59,503 nucleotides of DNA, from assembly GCF_020709055.1 (NCBI RefSeq), contig NZ_JAJFCK010000018.1:1-59503 (forward strand), given 5' to 3'. This document shows, in pieces, positions 51,387 through 58,452 of this stretch. The DNA comes from Ruminococcus callidus (GTDB lineage Bacteria > Bacillota > Clostridia > Oscillospirales > Ruminococcaceae). Made by a program: the position numbers and the translations under genes. Each line of letters starts with the position of its first letter. The first letter of the stretch is position 1. The notes under the pieces are model-generated. The model made no database searches. It saw only the letters and a list, made by a program, of their open reading frames with translations, and was not told where the DNA came from.

Positions 51387-52222
51387 GAGTTGCCTCCTTC
51401 TTCGTTTCCGCATTTTCCGCACCAGTGACAGCCATTGCAGCGGAATCTTCTCTGACAGGTACGGCAGCGCTTTTGCATGGGAACGCTGGTATCCCCCGGC
51501 GGATACGACAGTCCGGAGCGCTGCGCCTGTACCCGCTGATAGGCTTTCGGGATATGGTACACCTTTCCGTCCTTGCGGAACACGTTTCCCGTCCCGATAA
51601 AATCGAACCGCACGCCGGCATCCCGGCACTGGTCGTGGAGGGACTGCACCCACGCAAAATCGCAAGGACGCTGTCCGTCGTAGTTCTCGCCGTCGCACAG
51701 GACTTGGGAGAACTGCCCCGTGGCAAGGAACTTTTCCACGTGCACCTCCGACAGGATCGGGGCGATCATAAACGCCTTGTGCCTTGCCGGAATGTCCAGC
51801 AGGATCGGCAGCCGTTCGTCCGCCCGTGTCTGGTTCTCGGTGGTAACGCACAGGGTGACGTTGTCCCAGCCTGCGCCCCAGTCCTCCGGCAGGTGCGCTG
51901 CAATGCGTTCCGCCCGCTTGGTCTGAATCCAGAACAAGATGTCCGGACGCTGACGTATCATCTCCCAGACCTCCACCCGCCACGCATCCGCCTCCTCCAG
52001 AAAGAAATCCGAGGTCATGCACACGTGCAGCATCGTCCCCGCCGGAATCTTGTAAGTGCCCTGCCGTGTCTTTTTCAGCGGGAGATTGAAGTTTGTCTTG
52101 GTGCGGTAGATCTCGCTGCCGTCCCGCTCCCGCTGGGCATCGAGATAGTACATGTAGCAGTGCTCGCAGCCCTCGCTGTACTTGCGGCATCCATGCCACG
52201 GATTCCATATTGTCATTTTCAT
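51383..52222 (-). CDS. DUF5131 cysteine-rich protein
   Basis: Protein of 279 residues. N-terminus: IWNPWHGCRKYSEGCEHCYM, the DUF5131 (phage Gp37/Gp68-like) hallmark, with a Cx6Cx2C cluster that could ligate an iron-sulfur centre. Then TMLHVCMTSDFFLEEAD, FWIQTKRAERI and TLCVTTENQTRADERLP, all family-typical. The C-terminal 40 residues add six Cys in CRTCQRRFRCNGCHWCGKCG, a possible second cluster. Radical SAM-like chemistry is suspected but unproven. ATG 52222 is favoured; 52216 and a TTG at 52237 are alternatives. It is operon partner of the HprK-like gene. Confidence 0.82.
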   Translation of the reverse strand: MKMTIWNPWHGCRKYSEGCEHCYMYYLDAQRERDGSEIYRTKTNFNLPLKKTRQGTYKIPAGTMLHVCMTSDFFLEEADAWRVEVWEMIRQRPDILFWIQTKRAERIAAHLPEDWGAGWDNVTLCVTTENQTRADERLPILLDIPARHKAFMIAPILSEVHVEKFLATGQFSQVLCDGENYDGQRPCDFAWVQSLHDQCRDAGVRFDFIGTGNVFRKDGKVYHIPKAYQRVQAQRSGLSYPPGDTSVPMQKRCRTCQRRFRCNGCHWCGKCGNEEGGNS

Positions 52223-52290
52223 CCCATCATTTCCCAAGGCGTTTGTGCGGTGTTTCTGAAAGGCTCTTTGTAAACTGGAATTTAAACGTC

Positions 52291-52338
52291 ATGCTGCTAA
52301 GAAATACGTATCATATGCTGCTAAGAAATACGTATCAT
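52291..52338. repeat. Perfect 24-bp tandem duplication
   Basis: The unit starting ATGCTGCTAAGAAATACG occurs twice without mismatch (52291-52314, 52315-52338). The second copy overlaps the last codons of the Gfo/Idh gene. Confidence 0.9.
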
Positions 52339-53306
52339 TCAAAAGGATATTTTATGCCCCACAAATCACGAAGATAATCCATCTGTCTCATAATTTCAAG
52401 GGTTTCAGAATGCGGCATATCCTTACATTCAGATTCACCATTCATAATTGCATCATGGCAAGCCATAAGCTCATATTCATATCCGTTTATCTGTGACGGA
52501 GAAAAAATTTCTTTTACCATTTCATGGTCAGAATTATAAACACGTATTATTTCAGGATTATTTATATTCTGTACAGTGATATATCCCTTTGTTCCATAAA
52601 TCACACCATTTCTGTCACCTGGAGTTCTAATTGAACTGAAAAGACTTGCAAAACTGCCATTTTCATATTCTATGGATACAGATTCCTGAGCATCAACTCC
52701 TGTTTCGAGTTTAATGCAGTTGCCGTTAAGTGATTTGATTTTGTTTCCAAAAATCATTGATGAAAAATTCAGAGGATATATCCCTAAGTCAAGCAAAGTT
52801 CCTCCTGCAAGTGATGGATCTCGTAGACGTTTTATATTCTCAATTGGATAGCATAGGCTTGCAGTAACAGAAATTGCATCGCCAATTATTCTACTTTCAA
52901 TAAGTTCATTTAAAATATATCTGCTCGGCATATATCGTGTCCATATTGCTTCGGCTGCAAGCAATTTTTTTGATTTTGAAATATCAAGAATTTCCTTTGC
53001 CTGAAAATAATTTGCTGTAAAAGCTTTTTCAACAAGTATATTTTTACCAGCATTTAAACACATCAATGCCTGTTCATAATGAAATGAATGAGGCGTGGCT
53101 ATATAAACCAAATCTATATTTTCATCATCAAGCAAATCTTTATATGAACCATATGATTTTTCAAATCTCCATTTTTTAGCAAACCTTGTTGCATTTTCAA
53201 TACTTCTTGAAGCCGCTGCGTATGGTTTATAATTATCATCAAGACCACTTATAGCAGCAGCCATTTTTTCAGCAATATGACCTATTCCAAGTATAGCAAT
53301 GTTCAT
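52335..53306 (-). CDS. Gfo/Idh/MocA family oxidoreductase
   Basis: NAD(P)-dependent sugar or polyol dehydrogenase-like enzyme of 323 residues. Rossmann motif near the start (MNIAILGIGHIAEKMAAAI), NIDLVYIATPHSFHYEQALM, then NILVEKAFTANYFQAKEIL with the EKP-type Lys (EKA here). The C-terminal half has GGTLLDLGIYPLNFSSMIFG. Substrate is unknown. The gene is strikingly AT-rich against the window average, as are the following 600 bases, so it was probably acquired. GGAGGAA precedes the ATG at 53306. Confidence 0.88.
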   Translation of the reverse strand: MNIAILGIGHIAEKMAAAISGLDDNYKPYAAASRSIENATRFAKKWRFEKSYGSYKDLLDDENIDLVYIATPHSFHYEQALMCLNAGKNILVEKAFTANYFQAKEILDISKSKKLLAAEAIWTRYMPSRYILNELIESRIIGDAISVTASLCYPIENIKRLRDPSLAGGTLLDLGIYPLNFSSMIFGNKIKSLNGNCIKLETGVDAQESVSIEYENGSFASLFSSIRTPGDRNGVIYGTKGYITVQNINNPEIIRVYNSDHEMVKEIFSPSQINGYEYELMACHDAIMNGESECKDMPHSETLEIMRQMDYLRDLWGIKYPFE

Positions 53307-53592
53307 CTTAATTCCTCCCTAAAATCAAATTCAAATTTAATCATCATAGTATGACAGCAGCTTTCTTATTTATTCTACCACAAGTAAAATATAAATGCAA
53401 CTTCACTTATTAAAAAACGAACATAAAAAGTAATTTTCATGCGTACTGCTCTAAGCAGTCAGGCTTTTATATATGCTTATCGCCTGCGGCTTTTCTCCAT
53501 CCGCAGGAGGTAAGTTTGATTTTACGATAGAAAATTATAGTAATCACTGATATTAAAACGGAATTTATCGGGTTATTTGCACGTAGAAAGTA
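53307..53592. other. AT-rich intergenic region
   Basis: No gene is recognised in these 286 bases. A short inverted repeat lies near 53495-53510 (CCTGCGG with CCGCAGG), and the rest is low-complexity AT-rich sequence continuous with the acquired Gfo/Idh gene. Confidence 0.6.
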
Positions 53593-53850
53593 TTAATCTA
53601 ACCAAGCCCAATCAACAACATCAGTATGTGTTAGTTTATACTTTTCATATTGTTCAACTAGCTCTGATATTTCCTGCTGCGTTAAGGCTATTCCGGTGTT
53701 ATAATCTTTAATTCCTTCTTTATAAACGATAAAGCCATCTATTTCTCCTGATTTTGCACGAAATTCCGAACTAGCTACAAAGATTTGTCCATTGGTCATT
53801 TTGAAGTATGTATCATAAGAACTCCCAAGTATTTCTTTAATTTCTTCCAT
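53593..53850 (-). CDS. Small hypothetical protein
   Basis: Protein of 85 residues, acidic, with no signal or membrane segment: MEEIKEILGSSYDTYFKMTN at the start and VEQYEKYKLTHTDVVDWAWL at the end. The pattern (alternating beta strands, one helix, Trp-rich end) recalls small immunity proteins, but I do not recognise a named family. AAGGAG precedes the ATG. It is AT-rich like its neighbour. Confidence 0.6.
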   Translation of the reverse strand: MEEIKEILGSSYDTYFKMTNGQIFVASSEFRAKSGEIDGFIVYKEGIKDYNTGIALTQQEISELVEQYEKYKLTHTDVVDWAWLD

Positions 53851-53981
53851 AAAAACTCCTTGTCTATTTATATTAATTGGTCCAACTCCAATTTTCCAAG
53901 TACTTTCAGTATACCATAATCCGCCGGATTTTTCAAGGGGGGGGGAAACTCACGTTTTTTGCGGAAAAATTTGAACTACTC

Positions 53982-54011
53982 TTGAAACTTGTGGGGTGAT
54001 TATGGTATAAT
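53982..54011 (+). promoter_or_regulatory. Promoter of the small basic protein gene
   Basis: TTGAAA, 18 bases, TATAAT. The predicted 5' UTR holds a perfect hairpin GGACACGG-CCGTGTCC at 54034-54053. Confidence 0.6.
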
Positions 54012-54082
54012 ACAGGCAGGCTCACAGACCGATGGACACGGCACACCGTGTCCCCCGCCGGATTTCGGAGAAAGGAAACCAT

Positions 54083-54247
54083 ATGGAAAAATTCATACCA
54101 TTTGAAAAACTCAGCAAGAAAAAACAAAAGGAACTGAACCGCATGCGGCGTGGCGACTGGGGTACGGTAAATCCGGCAACGCAGGTCGTTCCGGATAAGA
54201 AAAAGTACTCCAGAAAGCAAAAGCATAAGGAAACGCTCTGCGCCTGA
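54083..54247 (+). CDS. Small basic conserved protein
   Basis: Protein of 54 residues, very rich in Lys and Arg: MEKFIPFEKLSKKKQKELNR, then RRGDWGTVNPATQVV and a basic tail. This type of short protein is seen in many Firmicutes without known function; binding to nucleic acid is plausible from its charge. AAAGGAAACC precedes the ATG at 54083; an earlier ATG at 54032 is in the UTR hairpin. Confidence 0.7.
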   Translation: MEKFIPFEKLSKKKQKELNRMRRGDWGTVNPATQVVPDKKKYSRKQKHKETLCA

Positions 54248-54373
54248 TTGCGGGAGGAGACCCAAAAACAATCGGGAAACTGTTTGGAATCACTCGCTTC
54301 AATCTGTTTTCTCAATCGGGTGTTGAAGAATTATGATGCGGGAACGAAGATAAAAGTTATGGAGGTGTACAAT

Positions 54374-54844
54374 ATGCATTTTTGGGATAAGATCAATGTC
54401 AAAGAACTTTTGATCGAAGATGAAGCACACACATTTCCGCCTTTTACCGAGGAGGAATTGAAACAAACCGAACAATCCATCGGCTGGAAATTCCCCCGCT
54501 CGTATCTGGAACTGCTGAAAATCCAAAATGGCGGTATGATCAACTTCGACGAGTTTGACGAAAGCTGGCTTTCTGTGATTTATGGCATCTCCTCCAAAAA
54601 GGGCAGCATTGCAGATATGTATGACAACTGGATCTCCGAATGGGAATATCCGAACATCGGTATTCCATTTGGCGAAACACAATCCGCAGGACACGACATG
54701 TATTTTATGGATTTCCGCATGGTGGATGAAAACGGCGAACCTCGCATTGTCTTGGTAGACAACGAAATGGGCAATTCCGTCACTGTGGTTGCAAACAATT
54801 TGGAGGAATTTTTGGCGAAGGTCTATCATCACGAGGAAGTTTGA
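54374..54844 (+). CDS. SMI1/KNR4 (SUKH) family protein
   Basis: Protein of 156 residues with a clear SUKH layout: FTEEELKQTEQSIGWKFPRS followed by YLELLKIQNGGMINF, GIPFGETQSAGHDMYFMDFR, and a C-terminal NNLEEFLAKVYHHEE. These proteins often act as immunity factors against contact-dependent toxins, though no toxin gene is visible nearby. GGAGGTG supports the ATG at 54374. It is the second SUKH gene of the window (see 3920) and is less AT-rich than the first. Confidence 0.82.
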   Translation: MHFWDKINVKELLIEDEAHTFPPFTEEELKQTEQSIGWKFPRSYLELLKIQNGGMINFDEFDESWLSVIYGISSKKGSIADMYDNWISEWEYPNIGIPFGETQSAGHDMYFMDFRMVDENGEPRIVLVDNEMGNSVTVVANNLEEFLAKVYHHEEV

Positions 54845-54898
54845 CCAATTCTGAGCAATAGTGTACCGGCTAGAATGTTTTTGAATGAAGGGGTTCCA

Positions 54899-55456
54899 AT
54901 GAAACGGGTGGATTTTTCCTATACCAATGATGCGGAATATGCGCATTCCCGTTCCCTGCCCTGTGCGACGCAGTTTCTCTATCTCGATGACGACACACTG
55001 CGTCGATTACAGTCGCTGGAGCTCGCCAGTTATGAGGGGTTCCCCTTGCGTCTGGATCGCTTTACTGTGCGTGGCGATCGGCTGAAACAGATTGATTGGA
55101 TTGAGGTTCGCCTGGAGGAGCAGGAGCAAGATCAAAAGTTTCGCAGCGCACTGGCAGAAGAATACGGAAGCATGGTCGTGCCGCAGATTCGAAATCCCCA
55201 GATTCGGGAGTACGTGCTTCTCACGAATGGCAAACCAGCGTATGTTTTTTTGCAGTACAGCGGCTGGGCAGACGGGTGTTCCGTGAATCTCCTGAAAGTG
55301 ATCTCGGATTGCAGCACAGAAAATGAGATCGAACGCCTGAAGCAGACCATCTCGGAATGTGCCATGCTGCAATTTTCCGGCGAGCCGGAGTACTGGTATC
55401 GGGATGACCGTGCTGTTTTTACAAAAAAAGCGCTTGACATCTCCATAAAATCGTGA
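54899..55456 (+). CDS. Hypothetical protein
   Basis: Protein of 185 residues, soluble, acidic: KRVDFSYTNDAEYAHSRSLP at the start; EVRLEEQEQDQKFRSALAEE in the middle; YVLLTNGKPAYVFLQYSGW and CAMLQFSGEPEYWYRDDR toward the end. I recognise no family. GAAGGGG precedes the ATG at 54899. Its end contains the smpB promoter (55434-55462). It follows the SUKH gene by 54 bases and may be co-transcribed. Confidence 0.65.
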   Translation: MKRVDFSYTNDAEYAHSRSLPCATQFLYLDDDTLRRLQSLELASYEGFPLRLDRFTVRGDRLKQIDWIEVRLEEQEQDQKFRSALAEEYGSMVVPQIRNPQIREYVLLTNGKPAYVFLQYSGWADGCSVNLLKVISDCSTENEIERLKQTISECAMLQFSGEPEYWYRDDRAVFTKKALDISIKS

Positions 55457-55462
55457 TATAAT
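55434..55462 (+). promoter_or_regulatory. smpB: Consensus promoter of smpB
   Basis: TTGACA, 17 bases, TATAAT; perfect consensus lying across the last codons of the preceding gene. Confidence 0.88.
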
Positions 55463-55496
55463 AAAATATCATATCTCGTGGAAGGAGTGCAGGATC

Positions 55497-55961
55497 ATGC
55501 AGACCAAGGGAACCAAACAGATTTGCGACAATCGACAGGCAAGACATGAGTACTTCATTCTGGAACGGTATGAAGCCGGCATTGCCCTGCAAGGCAACGA
55601 AGTGAAATCCATTCGCCTCGGGCACGTCAATTTAAAGGATGCGTGGTGCGACATTACAGACGGCGAGCTGTATGTCAAGGGAATGCACATCTCCCCTTAC
55701 GAGAAAGACGGGCTTTTCCGCACAGATCCTATGCGTGTCCGGAAGCTTCTGATGCATCATCAGGAGATTCTGCGGCTGTTCGGCAAGGTCAAGCAGGACG
55801 GACTGACACTTGTCCCCCTCTCTCTGTATTTCAAGGATTCCAGAGTGAAGGTGCAGGTGGGTCTTTGCAAGGGCAAAAAGCTCTATGATAAGCGGCAGAC
55901 ATCGGCAAAGCAGGATGCCCAGCGTCAGATTCGCCGTGCCGTCAAGGAGCAGAATCAGTAA
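55497..55961 (+). CDS. smpB: SsrA-binding protein SmpB
   Basis: Binds tmRNA and delivers it to stalled ribosomes. The 154 residues show NRQARHEYFILERYEAGIAL, QGNEVKSIRLGHVNLKDAW, the AHISPYE-like GMHISPYEKD, and the basic C-terminal tail KKLYDKRQTSAKQDAQRQIR that enters the mRNA channel. GAAGGAG precedes the ATG. The tmRNA gene begins 60 bases downstream, the usual pairing. Confidence 0.97.
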   Translation: MQTKGTKQICDNRQARHEYFILERYEAGIALQGNEVKSIRLGHVNLKDAWCDITDGELYVKGMHISPYEKDGLFRTDPMRVRKLLMHHQEILRLFGKVKQDGLTLVPLSLYFKDSRVKVQVGLCKGKKLYDKRQTSAKQDAQRQIRRAVKEQNQ

Positions 55962-56020
55962 TCAGTCTCACTTCCCCGCTGCTGTGTGCAGCATTCGGGA
56001 AACAGGTTCACCTGCTTTAT

Positions 56021-56393
56021 GGGGGCGTAACGGTTTCGACGGGGACGATGAAGCATGATAAGCGAGCAGAGATTGTCGCATCTCTTTAAACAGCGGCACG
56101 TTTAAAATTAAACGCTAAAAAGAACTTTTCTGTAAGCTTTAACAAGAGCCTGCAGGTAGCTGCCTAAGTCAGCTACTGTCGCCCGTAGGAGTACCACGGT
56201 CTACGCTGCGGCATCATTGCAGTGGTGAACGTTCCGGCGGCCTGTTCACACCGCAGGATCGGATTTGAACTACCTTTCTTAGCAGCCTGTTTGCCGGCGG
56301 TTTTGAAAGGGAATCAATGTAGATAAACTACGCTCGTAGAAAGTTGTGCGGATTTGTTTTCGGACACGAGTTCAATTCTCGTCGCCTCCACCA
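56021..56393 (+). ncRNA. ssrA: tmRNA (SsrA)
   Basis: Transfer-messenger RNA of 373 bases with encoded CCA. The 5' end GGGGGCGTAACGGTTTCGAC and 3' end GTTCAATTCTCGTCGCCTCC plus ACCA form the tRNA-like domain. The resume codon GCT at 56114 opens an 18-codon frame that gives the tag AKKNFSVSFNKSLQVAA and ends at TAA 56165-56167. The VAA end is the expected protease signal. Confidence 0.96.
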
Positions 56394-56398
56394 TAACT

Positions 56399-56436
56399 GC
56401 ACTTAACCTTTGATACAAAAGGTTAAGTGCTTTTTT
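56399..56436 (+). terminator. Terminator of ssrA
   Basis: GCACTTAACCTTT pairs with AAAGGTTAAGTGC, followed by TTTTTT. Confidence 0.92.
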
Positions 56437-56508
56437 ATATCCAAACTGATGTAGTATAATAAAACTTGACACCCTAATCTCAAAGGGATAAAATAGAAAA
56501 AGAAAAAA

Positions 56509-57093
56509 ATGGAGGAAAAAGGAGTGTCAGAAAATAAACAATATGAAAATGAGTACAAAGTGCAGGCAGTAAAGCTTGCAAAAAAGATAGGTGCGGTAAA
56601 AGCAGCGAATGAACTTCAGATACCCGTAAATACGCTGTGTGGCTGGATACAAAAAGTAAAAACAGCCGAGCTGGATATTGGCTGCGGTGAACGCATCCCG
56701 GAAGAAGCATTGAGCATTGCTAAAGAGAATCAGCAGCTGAAAAAGCGGATCAAAGCATTGGAAAAAGAAAACAAGCGGCTAAGCGAAATGAATGAGTTTT
56801 TTGGAGGATGCAGCGGCTTTTTTCGCTGCCGGCCGTCAGAGATCGGGAAAAAACAAAGATTGATGTATATTGCGATCCGGACAGATGATGGCAGAAACAT
56901 CGGAAAGATCAGTTTTTACTGCAACACGCTGCAAGTCAGCAGACAGGCTTTCTATGATTATCTGAAACGCAAAAAGAAGCCATGGAAGTATCAGCCGCTG
57001 GCAGATGCAATGCTGAAGATCCATGCTGCGGACGAAGAAAACGCAAATTACGGAAGAATCCGCATGTTTCAGGCACTTCATATTCCGCTTTGA
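56509..57093 (+). pseudogene. IS3-type transposase remnant (OrfA joined to truncated OrfB)
   Basis: The first 90 residues are OrfA: VQAVKLAKKIGAVKAANELQ with HTH, and a coiled coil KENQQLKKRIKALEKENKRL. OrfB begins around KKQRLMYIAIRTDDG and goes on to NYGRIRMFQALH, then stops; the integrase core with its DDE residues is absent. A run of six T at 56797-56802 seems to hold one extra base: in the +1 frame the sequence reads FLEDAAAFFAAGRQRSGK, the normal OrfA end. The A AAA AAC slippery site used for -1 frameshifting is still visible at 56848-56854. No inverted repeats were found, and the element cannot be functional. Confidence 0.75.
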
Positions 57094-57215
57094 CTATCGC
57101 TGCTTAACTTCAAAATCCTTGCGGTTAATGTGTCAAGTGTTATTGACAATTTCATATTTCCAAACAGCTCCATTAAAGCGTTTTCATAGTCAGACTCTGT
57201 ATAAAAGGCTGCCAT
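57078..57215 (-). pseudogene. hsdR: Start of a deleted type I restriction subunit gene (hsdR)
   Basis: A 45-residue frame begins AAFYTESDYENALMELFGNM, which matches the N-terminus of HsdR (FYTExDYExAxxELF), behind AAAGGA. After about 20 residues the similarity is lost, and the frame ends at 57078 inside the IS3 remnant. HsdR is normally about 1000 residues, so nearly all of it is gone, probably through IS-mediated deletion. Confidence 0.65.
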
Positions 57216-57280
57216 TTTGTCAGTTCCTTTCAATTTTTTTATTATGAGAATAAAAATGAAAATTTACAACTATCAGCGGC

Positions 57281-58452
57281 TTAAATCTTGACTTTTGAAA
57301 CGTCTATTTCACCTTTCATAAGTTTTGGTAAGAGCACATCACGAAGTTTGGAGAGGCGATTGCTTTCTACATATGTGTTGTAGATCATATCAAACAACAG
57401 CTTTGACATCTTCTCAAATTCTTCAATGGCATCTGTACTGTAAGAAAATTGTAGCTTTTTCAAGTCAGAAACAGTGACATGACCTAATCCTGTTGTTTGT
57501 TTGTTACTTGCAATGTGCGTAAATTTAGGCTTTAAATATTTTAACAAGAAATAAGTGAAAGCTGGAGCATTATATTTTGATACCACTCGAAATGTATGTT
57601 GATTAAGAATGGCTTTTCCTCTATACCATAAAAATGTATCTATTGAGGTTTCTGGATTTCCAGACCATGAGAAAAGAATAGCCTTATTGTCAAAGTAATA
57701 TTTTTCATCTTTTTCAATACAACAATATTGCGTTGAATCAGTTATTCCATTCTTTAATTCAGCTATTTTTATAATGGGAATCCCTTCTGTGCTATATTCA
57801 TTTTTCTTGAATGCTGCACCATTGATATACTCAGCAAGGTCGTAAACTGATTTTTCGATCCATTTCTCAGGCATAACGCCGCCAAACGGTTCGAAATCCA
57901 CAAACCAAGACTTGAAAATCGCCTGAGCCTGCGATTCTAAATTTTCATTTATCCGATTATTAAATTCGATTTTTTCGTCAAGGGCAGAAAAAATTGAAGC
58001 TATTTGTTTCTGAATTTCGAGTGAGGGCAAGTCAATTTCAAGATTTTGAATAACATCAGTCTGAACACGTTGTCTACCTGATGAACCAACCATTGATTTA
58101 ATAGCAGGATCTCTTACTATATCACTACAAACAAGATAATATAAAAAATTACAATCGGATATTCCCTCTTTTGCTCTAAATACAATATATTCTGTAGAAC
58201 CAAATCCAATTTCATTATCATCAAGTATACTGACTTGTGATGTTTTTCCATTTTCAAGGCAAGGTGTTATTCTTGCCATTATTGTATCACCATTTCTAAA
58301 TTTAGTTCCGCCTTTATATTCCAACAATTCAAAAGATGGGATTTTTCTCGTGAATGGTTGCAAAACAGCCATGTCAACTTTTTTCGCAATAGTTCCTTTT
58401 TTATGGTTTCACGAGGGTTTATTATAGAAATATCACCAAGTTTATATTTCAT
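57281..58452 (-). pseudogene. hsdS: Type I restriction specificity subunit, frameshifted
   Basis: Two target-recognition domains with conserved spacers. The gene begins MKYKLGDISIINPRETIKK at 58452 (overlapping hsdM by 11 bases). At 58395-58402, an AAAAAAGG run, one base is missing: the frame then reads ELLRKKLTW, while the next frame reads ...MAVLQPFTRKIPSFELLEYK and runs on to 57281 (363 residues from a start at 58372). Central spacer: PSLEIQKQIASIFSALDEKI; C-terminal spacer: NRLSKLRDVLLPKLMKGEID. It could be a phase-variable switch, decay, or a sequencing error. Confidence 0.85.

Noticed and set aside
53937..53945. Run of nine G as a phase-variable tract
   Set aside because: It lies in a noncoding spacer, upstream of the promoter at 53982 and after the small hypothetical gene's start on the other strand; no frame depends on it.
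53933..54271. Minus-strand hydrophobic frame resembling a membrane protein
   Set aside because: Phe/Leu-rich mirror of the small Lys-rich gene at 54083; it has no ribosome site, and its C-terminus is poly-Pro from the G run.
56021..56393. Possible short coding gene in the ssrA region
   Set aside because: The only meaningful frame is the tmRNA tag.
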